From Omphiscola glabra (lineage: Eukaryota > Mollusca > Gastropoda > Lymnaeidae): 64,000 nucleotides of DNA. The stretch's first letter is position 1. Every line of letters begins with the position of its first letter. Of this stretch, positions 1 through 10,227 are shown one piece after another. The notes under the pieces were generated by a model. The model was given only the letters and a program-made list of their open reading frames with translations, did not search any database and had not been told where the DNA came from. The stretch is from positions 54,289,350-54,353,349 of the forward strand of contig OZ024795.1 of assembly GCA_964017045.1 (NCBI GenBank), written 5' to 3'. The position numbers and the translations under genes were made by a program.

Positions 1-110
1 CAGCCATTAAATTATTTTTGTTTCTACTTCATAACTGTAGAGTAAATGTGTTTTCAGATGGTCTTAGGCGACCCCCAAAGGGGTCGCGACCCACAGGTTG
101 AGAACCGCTG
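1..110 (-). mobile_element. SPIN-like hAT miniature element, cut by window edge
   Basis: On the minus strand it begins CAGCGGTTCTCAACCTGTGG followed by GTCGCGACCCC and CGCCTAAGACCAT, the same terminus as the element at 42562. From memory this matches the ends of SPIN / hAT-Charlie non-autonomous elements. It lacks the segment between the first GGGGGTCG and CGCCTAAG, i.e. it has an internal deletion relative to the other copy. The other end is outside the window. Confidence 0.65.
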
Positions 111-456
111 ATCTAACCTGTGACCTTTTCTGATCAGGTTTAGGTTCAGCCAAGTGTAATGCAGAAATTTGAACACCCTAAAATGTGCCCAAGTCCCTTA
201 ATTAAACAAGACAAAAAATGAAAATGATCACGTTTTATAGACGAAAAGAATATTTGAACTTGATGATTTTAAAATGTGCATTTTGTGAATTAAGTACTTT
301 TAGCACTAAGGTATTCACTTAGTAATAATTGTTTGCAGGAGCACCTACAAAATGGTTAACGGATGGTGCCCTTCAATAATTAAGTTCATTGAATGTTTAA
401 TGTGAAAATCAGAGGTACCAAACATTTTCAATTTGCAACTTTGCCATCATTACTGT
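111..456. other. Non-coding, no feature seen
   Basis: AT-rich sequence with no exon-like or repeat structure that I can see. Confidence 0.5.
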
Positions 457-945
457 AAATCATGTCATCATTACTGTACATGATGTCATCATTACTGTAC
501 ATGACGTCATCATTACTGTACATGATGTCATCATTACTGTACATGTCATCATTACTGTACATGATGTCATCATTACTGTACATGATGTCATCATTACTGT
601 ACATGATGTCATCATTACTGTACATGATGTCATCATTACTGTACATGATGTCATCATTACTGTACATGATGTCATCATTACTGTACATGACATCATCATT
701 ACTGTACATGTCATCATTACTGTACATGATGTCATCATTACTGTACATAAAGCCATCAATAATGTACATGTCATCATTACTGTACATGATGTCATCATTA
801 CTGTACATGATGCCATCATTACTGTACATGACATCTTACTGTACATGACATCAGCATTACTGTACATGACATCATCATTACTGCACATGACACCATCATT
901 ACTGTACATGACACCATTATTATTGTACATAATCCCATCATTACT
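457..945. repeat. Minisatellite, 21/18-bp unit
   Basis: About 24 copies of a unit centred on catcattactgtacatg; some units are three bases shorter. Because 18 and 21 are multiples of three, open frames run through it on both strands, but they are pure repeat (MYSNDDI-type) and not a gene. Many units carry TGATGTCA, and the one at 502-509 is TGACGTCA. Confidence 0.95.
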
Positions 946-1095
946 ATAATCCTAATATTAATCAAACATCCTGGTATTCCACTTAGATTATAACTATAAT
1001 CTTAATATTAATCAAACATCCTGGTATTCCACTTGGATCTATAACTATAATCCAAATATTAATCAAACATCCTGGTATTCCACTTGGTCAATCTC
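946..1095. repeat. Tandem repeat, about 58-bp unit, three copies
   Basis: Three copies, each containing attaatcaaacatcctggta followed by ttccactt, adjoining the previous array. Confidence 0.85.
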
Positions 1096-1860
1096 TCAAC
1101 AGCTGTTCGGTACTTCTATGTTAATGTAAGCCTACATCGAGGATATTAACCTAGAAAAAAAACGCGTTTACAACTTTAAAAATTCAAAAGATTTTACAAA
1201 AAAATTGTTACTGCTATGTAAACCTGTATGCCGAAATACATTGTTAGAAGCTATGTTTTGCAAAATCTTTGTCGAAAAATAGTAATATTACGTAGTGTGA
1301 TGTGACGTTTTACGATGTTAGAAATGATAACACCTACAAGGAGTTTCATGCAGATGGTTTTCAACTTCTTAAAGGAATAAATTTTTCCTTACATTTTATG
1401 AAAATAAAAATATTTAAATTTGTAATGTTTTCTTGAATAAATTTTGAAAAACAACAAACAAAAAGTGTGCGTTCAAATTATTGATATGTAAAAAAATGAA
1501 TGCATGAAGAACTGTATCCTGAATAAGATGACAACACTTACTAAAAAGCTACATAAATCATGAAATGTTCTCCCATTTCTTTATCATCTTAAAAGTTATG
1601 CAGGTTTTTTTCAGTGCTCTATGTAACCATGACCAATTGGGTCTGTCAAATCACTCAATAGTTGACCCCATGGTCCAGTGGTAAAATTTTTTTATGCTGT
1701 TATAATCTGACATGGCCAAAAGTGGCCTCACATTTTTTTTCTAATTACAGGTAAAAACTTTCAATCGAACAATTGGTCTTCAGTTTCAAACCCGATTTTT
1801 CTTCGACATTCTTTATTATGACGGGTTATGAATTCACTATTCATGACATCATGTTGTAAC
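1096..1860. other. Intronic or downstream sequence with a diverged, SINE-free third copy of the duplicated unit's edge
   Basis: From about 1750 to 1860 the sequence aligns by eye with 4640-4692 plus 4991-5040 (ggtaaaaac, aactggtctt, aattcactattca, gttgtaac), but without the SINE that sits at 4693-4990. The rest is AT-rich without recognisable exons. Around 1265-1310 there is a short match, inverted, to about 49735-49790. Confidence 0.6.
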
Positions 1861-2123
1861 TTTATCACAATAATCTCCTACCTTTATCACAATAATCTCC
1901 TACCTTTATCACAATAATCTCCTACCTTTATCACAATAATCTCCTACCTTTATCACAATAATCTCCTACCTTTATCACAATAATCTCCTACCTTTATCAC
2001 AATAATCTCCTACCTTTATCACAATAATCTCCTCCCTTTATCACAATAAGCTCTTACCTTTATCACAATAATCTCCTACCTTTATCACAATAATCTCCAA
2101 CCTTTTTCATAATAATCTCCTAC
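1861..2123 (-). repeat. 22-bp minisatellite built from exon A end plus splice donor (first copy)
   Basis: About 12 units. On the minus strand each reads GGAGATTATTGTGATAAAGG followed by TA, which is the last 19 bases of exon A plus the first donor bases. Each unit therefore presents AAAG|GTAGGA, the same donor as the real exon. 22 bp is not a multiple of three, and reading through meets TGA in the second unit. Confidence 0.9.
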
Positions 2124-2222
2124 CTTTATCACAATAATCTCCGAAGAATCCTGGCAAGCATCCCTTTAAACAGTGTCCAGTTTTTTGGTTGCAGTCATTG
2201 TCCAGGCAGTTAACAGAACAAG
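2124..2222 (-). CDS. Exon A: EGF-like exon, oldest copy; last exon seen
   Basis: The exon encodes CSVNCLDNDCNQKTGHC then LKGCLPGFFGDYC. It differs at several bases from A' and A'', while the sequence from about 2245 onward is nearly identical to 5293 onward. It is therefore the older flanking copy outside the recent duplication. Its donor at 2123 leads into the longest version of the 22-bp array (about 12 copies). No further EGF exon is recognisable between 1 and 2100, so the next exon lies outside the window. Confidence 0.8.
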
Positions 2223-2673
2223 CTAAATTTAAAAGATAGATAATTGGATAGATAATTGGATAGATTTATATAATTTAAAATAAGTATAGATTAAGGTAGA
2301 TTTATATGTGTGAATAGATGTATGTTAGCCTGTATATGCATGTAAGTACTGTATGGTTGAATGTATGTATGTATTTATGTACCGGTACACACACACACAT
2401 ATGCAAGTGGCCTTACATTTGTTTTTCTTATTACTAGTAAAAATTTTGTAATTTACCAAACAGGTATAACTTCAACTGACTTATCCATTATTTGATCAGT
2501 TCCATTGAGGTATCATTTGATTTAAAAGCTAAAGCTTCTAGGCATTTTTAACCATTGATAATCTTTTTCACAACAACCATATCATGGCAAAGAGATAAAA
2601 AGCATATTTCAGAGCTACAGATGACAATAGCTTAAAAATAAAAATATAAAGAACTTTTAGAAAAAACAAATAC
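2223..2673. other. Intron A/B, no gene
   Basis: AT-rich intron with a short tatg/acac microsatellite near 2360-2400 and a stretch near 2408-2450 that resembles 1711-1750. Confidence 0.6.
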
Positions 2674-2772
2674 CAGTTGTGCAGTTTTCTCCATACAACC
2701 CTTGATTGCATCCATTGATGCAATTTCCTGTTGCTTGTTCACAAATACTTCCATTACAGTTTGGTGAGCATT
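2674..2772 (-). CDS. Exon B: EGF-like exon
   Basis: This 99-bp, phase-1 exon encodes CSPNCNGSICEQATGNC then INGCNQGLYGENC. The acceptor TTCATAG is at 2773-2774 and the donor at 2672-2673. It is the left-hand copy of the pair B/B'. Confidence 0.78.
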
Positions 2773-2879
2773 CTATGAAAATAAAACACTGACTTTAAGT
2801 GTGACGACATCCTCTCTATGTGTTTCACGAACTGTCAACTAAACAGCACTAGAGCAAAGGGAGTGGTCTGCACAGGTCG

Positions 2880-3017
2880 GCATTTTGTCTCAATATATTG
2901 AGCATTCAGTGGGGCCAAATTTACTGCAAAGTGCAGATGTTGTATTTGCTTTCAGGTGGGGGTCGCGGCGAACATCTTGGCCCACCCCGGGAAGCAAAAA
3001 ACCTAGTTACGCCAATG
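2880..3017 (-). mobile_element. Possible DNA-transposon end
   Basis: Minus strand starts CATTGGCGTAACTAGG at 3017 and runs into a GGGGTGGGCC-like GC-rich stretch, a layout common at the ends of hAT-like elements. The other end is not found. It is duplicated at 5927-6064. Confidence 0.35.
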
Positions 3018-3074
3018 CAAAACAAGAGATGAGACTTTATATGGTGCAAATCTGAAGTCAGTGTAATGGACACC

Positions 3075-3870
3075 TGAATTCTGGTGATTGGACCAGTGAA
3101 GTTTGGTGAATGGATCAGTGAAGTTTGGTGAATGGACCACTTAAATTTGGTAAATGGAACAGTGAAGTTTGGTGAATGGACCAGTGAAGTGAAGTTTGGT
3201 GAATGGACCACTTAAATTTGGTAAATGGAACAGTGAAGTTTGGTGAATGGACCAGTGACATTTGGTGAATGGACCACTTAAATTTGGTAAATGGACCAGT
3301 GACATTTGGTGAATGGTCGACTGAAATTTGGTGAATAGACCAATGAAGTTTGATGAATGGACCAGTGAAGTTTGGTAAATAGACCAGTGAAGTTTGGTGA
3401 ATGGACTAGTGACATTTGGTGAATGGACCAGTGACATTTGGTGAATGGACCAGTGAAGTTTGGTGAATATACCACTGAAGCTTGGTCAATAGACCACAGA
3501 ATTTTGGTGAACAGACCACTAAAGTTTCATAAATGACCACTGACATTTGGTGAATGGACCACTAAAGCTTTGTAAATGGTCGACTGAAGATTGGTGAATG
3601 GACCAGTAAAGTTTGGTGAATAAACCACTGAAGTTTGGTTATGAACCGCTAAAGCATTTGGTGAATGGACAACTCATGTTTGGTGAATGGACCACTTAAG
3701 ATTGGTGAATGGATGATTGAAGTTTGGTTCATGAACCGCTAAAATTTGTGAATGGACCAATGACATTTGGTGAATGGACAACTCATGTTTGGTGAATGGA
3801 CCACTTAAGATTGGTGAATGGATGATTGAAGTTTGGTTCATGAACCGCTAAAATTTGTGAATGGACCACT
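3075..3870. repeat. Degenerate about 21-bp minisatellite (copy 1)
   Basis: About 37 diverged units with the core agtttggtgaatggaccagt. Open frames on the minus strand read repeated HSPNFTG. This resembles CSPNCNG at the start of exon B, so an exon origin is possible but not clear. It is duplicated at 6122-6917. Confidence 0.9.
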
Positions 3871-3924
3871 AGTGTTCTGAAGGACAACACCGGCCAAAAG
3901 ATTAAAAGCAACATATTAAATTAC

Positions 3925-4023
3925 TTATGTTGCAACGGTTTCCAGACAGCCCTTGTTTGCATCCGGCAATACAATCTCCTGTGTCCGAAGAGCACAAGCT
4001 GGCGTTACAGGTCTCTGGACATT
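3925..4023 (-). CDS. Exon C: EGF-like exon
   Basis: This 99-bp, phase-1 exon encodes CPETCNASLCSSDTGDC then IAGCKQGLSGNRC. The acceptor TGTAAAG is at 4024-4025 and the donor A|GTAATT at 3924. It is the left-hand copy of the pair C/C'. Confidence 0.78.
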   Translation of the reverse strand, partial: NVQRPVTPACALRTQEIVLPDANKGCLETVAT

Positions 4024-4255
4024 CTTTACACAGAAAACAAAATATGTTTCATTAAAACTACTAAAAACATGTAACGCCTACTCTATCATAATATTTTTAA
4101 AACAAAAATTTACCAATAAATACGCCAACTTATGGAAATATTTTTATTTCTAAAAAAAATTCAAGAAAATTAATTAAAACATGTCGATACTTTTAAAATT
4201 AATTTTGAAAAACTGCATTTCTTTCTACTCTAAATGTATTTTTAGATACCCGGTA

Positions 4256-4555
4256 TCACAAAGCCACTGTCTCATCAGTACGATTTTGATATCTCGAGTT
4301 GGCTCCAGAACTTGACCCGCCATGCCAAAAAAGCTTGTGGTGGATATTTATGGCAGGCAAACAATATGTACTTATGTCAACTTTTAAATTGTAAGCAGAC
4401 CACACACCTGCTAAAACAAAGCGATCTGGGGTATTATATAAAAGGCAGGTCATCAATTTTTGGTCATGTTCTTTCTTGAATTCAGCTAACACTACACCCT
4501 TAAAGCGTACATTATGGTATGTGACGTAATGCCCAGTAAAAATGGATACATTCAC
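4256..4555 (-). other. Unidentified 99-codon open frame, duplicated at 7304-7603
   Basis: The frame contains FKGVVLAEFKKEH and VLAGVWSAYNLKVD and is non-repetitive, with a possible acceptor (ACTCACAG) just upstream at 4556 but no convincing donor. Both copies are open and differ by one replacement (D/N). I recognise no domain and it has no EGF pattern. It could be a remnant of an inserted gene or element, or chance. Confidence 0.25.
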
Positions 4556-4692
4556 TGTGAGTTTTTAATACTGTTATTTTGTATTAAAATAAATATTTTG
4601 GACTTTTACAATCATACAAAAAAAAATTGTTCCCCTATTATAGTAAAAACCAACAACTGGTCTTAGGTTTCAAAACCGGTTTTCCTTTAACA

Positions 4693-4990
4693 TTGATTGA
4701 TTGATTGATTGGAGTACTTATATAGCGCTCATTCCATGCTATGATAGCATGCTCACAGCGCTCCGATGTTCGATAGGTCTCACTGCTGCCAGTTAGGCGC
4801 ATGTGAACTCCATCTCCCCATCTCCGGGTTTGAATTGAGAGTTGCCTTTTCTTAGATGGGTTGCCGTCCAAGGTTAACGAGCCCCATCCACCCGAGGTGT
4901 GGTGGTGTTTTTGCTTGACTGGGATTAGGCGGGGATTGAACTCCAGACCATCAGCTTGAGATTTGTTCAGTTTAGACCACTCGGCCATCC
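4693..4990 (-). mobile_element. tRNA-derived SINE (copy 1)
   Basis: The minus strand begins GGATGGCCGAGTGGTCTAAA (A-box-like), then GGAGTTCAATCCCCGCC (B-box-like), a central body, and a tail GCGCTATATAAGTACTCC followed by ATCAATCAATCAA. This is the layout of a tRNA-headed SINE. The same 3' end recurs at 48486-48569, and the empty site is seen at about 1790-1815. Confidence 0.75.
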
Positions 4991-5039
4991 TTTATTACAA
5001 CTGCTTATGAATTCACTATTCAAGGCATCGTGTTGTACT

Positions 5040-5170
5040 TTTATCACAATAATCTCTTCCCTTTATCACAATTATCTCCTCCCTTTATCACAATAATCTC
5101 CTCCCTTTATCACAATAATCTCCTCCCTTTATCACAATAATCTCCAACCTTTATCACAATAATCTCCTAC
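5040..5170 (-). repeat. 22-bp exon-junction minisatellite (second copy)
   Basis: About six units, same unit as at 1861-2123, directly abutting the donor of exon A'. Confidence 0.9.
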
Positions 5171-5269
5171 CTTTATCACAATAATCTCCGAAGAATCCTG
5201 GCAAGCATCCCTTTAAACAGTGTCCGGTTTCTTGGTTGCAGTCATCGTCTAGGCAGTTAACAGAACAAG
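5171..5269 (-). CDS. Exon A': EGF-like exon, second copy
   Basis: The sequence and product match exon A'' (CSVNCLDDDCNQETGHC). The donor at 5170 is followed by about six 22-bp copies of the exon end plus donor. Its flank matches A'' until about 5293/8341, where the copies diverge, which places the breakpoint of the recent duplication there. Confidence 0.8.
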
Positions 5270-5720
5270 CTAAAATTTAAAGATGGATAAATGGATAGAT
5301 AATTGGATAGATTTATATAATTTAAAATAAGTATAGATTAAGGTAGATTTATATGTGTGAATAGATGTATGTTAGCCTGTATATGCATGTAAGTACTGTA
5401 TGGTTGAATGTATGTATGTATTTATGTACCGGTACACACACACACATATGCAAGTGGCCTTACATTTGTTTTTCTTATTACTAGTAAAAATTTTGTAATT
5501 TACCAAACAGGTATAACTTCAACTGACTTATCCATTATTTGATCAGTTCCATTGAGGTATCATTTGATTTAAAAGCTAAAGCTTCTAGGCATTTTTAACC
5601 ATTGATAATCTTTTTCACAACAACCATATCATGGCAAAGAGATAAAAAGCATATTTCAGAGCTACAGATGACAATAGCTTAAAAATAAAAATATAAAGAA
5701 CTTTTAGAAAAAACAAATAC
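5270..5720. other. Intron A'/B', no gene
   Basis: Duplicate of 2223-2673, with the same microsatellite. Confidence 0.6.
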
Positions 5721-5819
5721 CAGTTGTGCAGTTTTCTCCATACAACCCTTGATTGCATCCATTGATGCAATTTCCTGTTGCTTGTTCACAAATACTTCCA
5801 TTACAGTTTGGTGAGCATT
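5721..5819 (-). CDS. Exon B': EGF-like exon (duplicate copy)
   Basis: The exon encodes CSPNCNGSICEQATGNC then INGCNQGLYGENC, 99 bp, phase 1. The acceptor is TTCATAG at 5820-5821 and the donor TG|GTATTTG at 5720. It is the same sequence as exon B. An NGS sequon is present. Confidence 0.78.
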
Positions 5820-6121
5820 CTATGAAAATAAAACACTGACTTTAAGTGTGACGACATCCTCTCTATGTGTTTCACGAACTGTCAACTAAACAGCACTAGA
5901 GCAAAGGGAGTGGTCTGCACAGGTCGGCATTTTGTCTCAATATATTGAGCATTCAGTGGGGCCAAATTTACTGCAAAGTGCAGATGTTGTATTTGCTTTC
6001 AGGTGGGGGTCGCGGCGAACATCTTGGCCCACCCCGGGAAGCAAAAAACCTAGTTACGCCAATGCAAAACAAGAGATGAGACTTTATATGGTGCAAATCT
6101 GAAGTCAGTGTAATGGACACC

Positions 6122-6917
6122 TGAATTCTGGTGATTGGACCAGTGAAGTTTGGTGAATGGATCAGTGAAGTTTGGTGAATGGACCACTTAAATTTGGTAA
6201 ATGGAACAGTGAAGTTTGGTGAATGGACCAGTGAAGTGAAGTTTGGTGAATGGACCACTTAAATTTGGTAAATGGAACAGTGAAGTTTGGTGAATGGACC
6301 AGTGACATTTGGTGAATGGACCACTTAAATTTGGTAAATGGACCAGTGACATTTGGTGAATGGTCGACTGAAATTTGGTGAATAGACCAATGAAGTTTGA
6401 TGAATGGACCAGTGAAGTTTGGTAAATAGACCAGTGAAGTTTGGTGAATGGACTAGTGACATTTGGTGAATGGACCAGTGACATTTGGTGAATGGACCAG
6501 TGAAGTTTGGTGAATATACCACTGAAGCTTGGTCAATAGACCACAGAATTTTGGTGAACAGACCACTAAAGTTTCATAAATGACCACTGACATTTGGTGA
6601 ATGGACCACTAAAGCTTTGTAAATGGTCGACTGAAGATTGGTGAATGGACCAGTAAAGTTTGGTGAATAAACCACTGAAGTTTGGTTATGAACCGCTAAA
6701 GCATTTGGTGAATGGACAACTCATGTTTGGTGAATGGACCACTTAAGATTGGTGAATGGATGATTGAAGTTTGGTTCATGAACCGCTAAAATTTGTGAAT
6801 GGACCAATGACATTTGGTGAATGGACAACTCATGTTTGGTGAATGGACCACTTAAGATTGGTGAATGGATGATTGAAGTTTGGTTCATGAACCGCTAAAA
6901 TTTGTGAATGGACCACT
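6122..6917. repeat. Degenerate about 21-bp minisatellite (copy 2)
   Basis: Copy of 3075-3870 within the segmental duplication. Confidence 0.9.
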
Positions 6918-6971
6918 AGTGTTCTGAAGGACAACACCGGCCAAAAGATTAAAAGCAACATATTAAATTAC

Positions 6972-7070
6972 TTATGTTGCAACGGTTTCCAGACAGCCCT
7001 TGTTTGCATCCGGCAATACAATCTCCTGTGTCCGAAGAGCACAAGCTGGCGTTACAGGTCTCTGGACATT
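6972..7070 (-). CDS. Exon C': EGF-like exon (duplicate copy)
   Basis: The exon encodes CPETCNASLCSSDTGDC then IAGCKQGLSGNRC, 99 bp, phase 1. The acceptor is TGTAAAG at 7071-7072 and the donor A|GTAATT at 6971. It is the same sequence as exon C, 3,047 bp away. Confidence 0.78.
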   Translation of the reverse strand, partial: NVQRPVTPACALRTQEIVLPDANKGCLETVAT

Positions 7071-7303
7071 CTTTACACAGAAAACAAAATATGTTTCATT
7101 AAAACTACTGAAAACATGTAACGCCTACTCTATCATAATATTTTTAAAACAAAAATTTACCAATAAATACGCCAACTTATGGAAATATTTTTATTTCTAA
7201 AAAAAAATTCAAGAAAATTAATTAAAACATGTCGATACTTTTAAAATTAATTTTGAAAAACTGCATTTCTTTCTACTCTAAATGTATTTTTAGATACCCG
7301 GTA

Positions 7304-7603
7304 TCACAAAGCCACTGTCTCATCAGTACGATTTTGATATCTCGAGTTGGCTCCAGAACTTGACCCGCCATGCCAAAAAAGCTTGTGGTGGATATTTATG
7401 GCAGGCAAACAATATGTACTTATGTCAACTTTTAAATTGTAAGCAGACCACACACCTGCTAAAACAAAGCGATCTGGGGTATTATATAAAAGGCAGGTCA
7501 TCAATTTTTGGTTATGTTCTTTCTTGAATTCAGCTAACACTACACCCTTAAAGCGTACATTATGGTATGTGACGTAATGCCCAGTAAAAATGGATACATT
7601 CAC
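7304..7603 (-). other. Unidentified 99-codon open frame, second copy
   Basis: Same as 4256-4555 with KKEHN in place of KKEHD. Confidence 0.25.
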
Positions 7604-7740
7604 TGTGAGTTTTTAATACTGTTATTTTGTATTAAAATAAATATTTTGGACTTTTACAATCATACAAAAAAAAATTGTTCCCCTATTATAGTAAAAACCA
7701 ACAACTGGTCTTAGGTTTCAAAACCGGTTTTCCTTTAACA

Positions 7741-8038
7741 TTGATTGATTGATTGATTGGAGTACTTATATAGCGCTCATTCCATGCTATGATAGCATGC
7801 TCACAGCGCTCCGATGTTCGATAGGTCTCACTGCTGCCAGTTAGGCGCATGTGAACTCCATCTCCCCATCTCCGGGTTTGAATTGAGAGTTGCCTTTTCT
7901 TAGATGGGTTGCCGTCCAAGGTTAACGAGCCCCATCCACCCGAGGTGTGGTGGTGTTTTTGCTTGACTGGGATTAGGCGGGGATTGAACTCCAGACCATC
8001 AGCTTGAGATTTGTTCAGTTTAGACCACTCGGCCATCC
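7741..8038 (-). mobile_element. tRNA-derived SINE (copy 2)
   Basis: Carried along by the segmental duplication and indistinguishable by eye from 4693-4990; not an independent insertion. Confidence 0.75.
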
Positions 8039-8087
8039 TTTATTACAACTGCTTATGAATTCACTATTCAAGGCATCGTGTTGTACT

Positions 8088-8218
8088 TTTATCACAATAA
8101 TCTCTTCCCTTTATCACAATTATCTCCTCCCTTTATCACAATAATCTCCTCCCTTTATCACAATAATCTCCTCCCTTTATCACAATAATCTCCTACCTTT
8201 ATCACAATAATCTCCTAC
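8088..8218 (-). repeat. 22-bp exon-junction minisatellite (third copy)
   Basis: About six units abutting the donor of exon A''. Confidence 0.9.
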
Positions 8219-8317
8219 CTTTATCACAATAATCTCCGAAGAATCCTGGCAAGCATCCCTTTAAACAGTGTCCGGTTTCTTGGTTGCAGTCATCGTCTAG
8301 GCAGTTAACAGAACAAG
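8219..8317 (-). CDS. Exon A'': EGF-like exon, third copy
   Basis: The 99-bp exon encodes CSVNCLDDDCNQETGHC then LKGCLPGFFGDYC. It looks identical to exon A' 3,048 bp away and differs from exon A (LDND, NQKT). The donor AAAG|GTAGGAG at 8218 is immediately followed by a 22-bp array that repeats the last 18 or so exon bases plus the donor. Confidence 0.8.
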
Positions 8318-8394
8318 CTAAAATTTAAAGATGGATAAATGGTCAGATTTATATAAGTATGGATTAAGGTAGATTTATATGTGTGAATAGATGT

Positions 8395-8790
8395 ATTTTA
8401 CCATGTAGGCATGTATGTAGGCATGTATGTAAGCATGCATTTAAGCATGTATGTAGGCATGCTTCTAAAGCATGTATGTAGGCATGCATTTAAGCATGTA
8501 TGTAGGCATGCTTCTAAAGCATGTATGTAGGCATGCATGTAGGCATGTATTTAAGAATGTATTTAATAGGTATGTATTTAAGCATGTAATGTATGTATGC
8601 ATGCATTTAAGCATGTATGTAGGCATGCATTTAAGCATGTATGTAGGCATGCACTTTAGCATGTATGTAGGCATGGATTTAAGCATGAATGTAAGTATGT
8701 ATGTATGTATATATGTCATAATATGTAGGCATGTATTTAAGCATTATGTAGGAATGTAGGTATGTAAATGGATGTATGCATGCCATGTAT
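8395..8790. repeat. Degenerate repeat of catgtatgtaggcatg type
   Basis: Irregular units of about 24 bp (gcatgcatttaagcatgtat) grading into TATG-rich microsatellite. Confidence 0.9.
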
Positions 8791-8830
8791 ACACGTATAA
8801 TTGCATGCATACAAGCAGGGGAGTACTTAC

Positions 8831-8929
8831 AATCACAGCCTGGCCCGTAAGTGCCTTTTTTGCAGCCATAACGACACAGTCCTGTGGTTTTATCACATGA
8901 ACCATCCCCACCACAGCCTGCCAGGCAAT
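8831..8929 (-). CDS. Exon D: EGF-like exon
   Basis: The 99-bp exon encodes CLAGCGGDGSCDKTTGLC then RYGCKKGTYGPGC, six cysteines in the same compact spacing. The acceptor TGCCCAG is at 8930-8931 and the donor ATT|GTAAGT at 8830. It is the last unique EGF exon before the duplicated block. Confidence 0.8.
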
Positions 8930-10227
8930 CTGGGCATTGGAAAAATAATGCATTCCAACATTACAGCTTGGAGTTTGTTTGAGTTTTAAATTCATTCCTG
9001 TCTAATGTTTGCAATGGACAGCCAGTTAAAAAAAGCAATATACAAAGCTCTCTTCACACATGGACAATTCTGAGTGTCGGAATCTTTTCATTATCTTTCA
9101 TTTCATCTTTTGGCCGTAAAGTTGGCAAATAGATGCAAGGTGTTAGTGTTAGGCCTGCTTATATGGTGCATTTAACAAAGTCGATCTAACGGCGGCGGGG
9201 TCTTAAATAGTCTTGTAATTGGAGAAATCAGCCAAGTCTAATTTCAAGTAATTTGTCAATATTTTAAAAACCCCTCGTTTAAGAGCTTTATGAGGCTCAC
9301 AGTCACAGTAAAGTAGTAAAGCAATCAAGTTTGATCTGACCTTAATATTAGGTTTTATTATATTTTTAGGCATATTAACTATTATTTTATCAGATACTGC
9401 TCCCTTTCAAATTAAAGCATAATTTTTCATTGTAAAATTGCCTCTATTATATTTCATATTTTAAAATAAATAAATAATGTTTTGTCACAATTAACAAAAT
9501 AATAATAATAATTAATATTTTGAAATTCTGAATAGACTATATCTTAGTTTATCAAGTCCTTAATTTTGTCTTAATAGCATTATTTTGACAGCTAATTAGG
9601 CCCAATTTTTTAGATTATTGAGGAATTGTACACATTCATTGTTTAGTACTTAGAACAACAATTATTTGTTTAAAAAAATAATTAAATATTAATTAATTTT
9701 TTAAAATAGCTTTTGGAAGTTTTTTAATGACATTAAATGTTTTTAATATTATATTTAATATTTTTAAGTTTTTAAAGCTAGAAAGGTGTTGATAATACGA
9801 TGTTGAACACATCTGGAAAATTTGTCCACTTTATATTAAAGTTATGTTCCTTTTGGTAAAAAAAAATGAAAAGTGATTTTCTATTCACGGAAAAAAGCAT
9901 AACCTTTTAACTTTTAACCAAAAGTGCTACATGAAAAATGAAAACATGTTATTACTTCATTTAACAAGGGCTGTCTTACAGATGTGTTCATTTATTAATT
10001 CATTCAATTTGAAAATTTTATTCAAGTACCTAGTCGTAGTCATGTCATGTGACATGTGTATGGTCACACATTCACGTTACTACCGTTTTAGGGAGGGGGT
10101 GTGTGAGGGTGAAGAGATAAAGACTTAAATATTTCCATTTTTAATATCAGAGTGACTATACATTTTATTGACAAGCGTTACACTTAAATCAAACGCTAAA
10201 ACAATTTTCTCACAAAAGAATCAGTTG
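8930..10227. other. Intron E/D, no gene
   Basis: Very AT-rich. I see no exon, element end or repeat. Confidence 0.55.

Larger units (their letters stand above)
2245..8341. repeat. Tandem segmental duplication, 3,047 and 3,048 bp
   Basis: Unit 1 is about 2245-5292 and unit 2 about 5293-8341. Each contains exon B, the 21-bp minisatellite, exon C, the 99-codon frame, the SINE, the 22-bp array and an A-type exon. Only a handful of differences are visible (for example near 4069/7116 and 4465/7513, and one extra A near 7201). Confidence 0.95.

Noticed and set aside
4638..4988. 116-codon frame MAEWSKLNKSQADG as a gene
   Set aside because: It is the SINE head read as protein; the tRNA-like A and B boxes explain the sequence.
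4900..4990. Functional tRNA gene
   Set aside because: A- and B-box-like elements are present but no acceptor stem or intact cloverleaf; part of a SINE.
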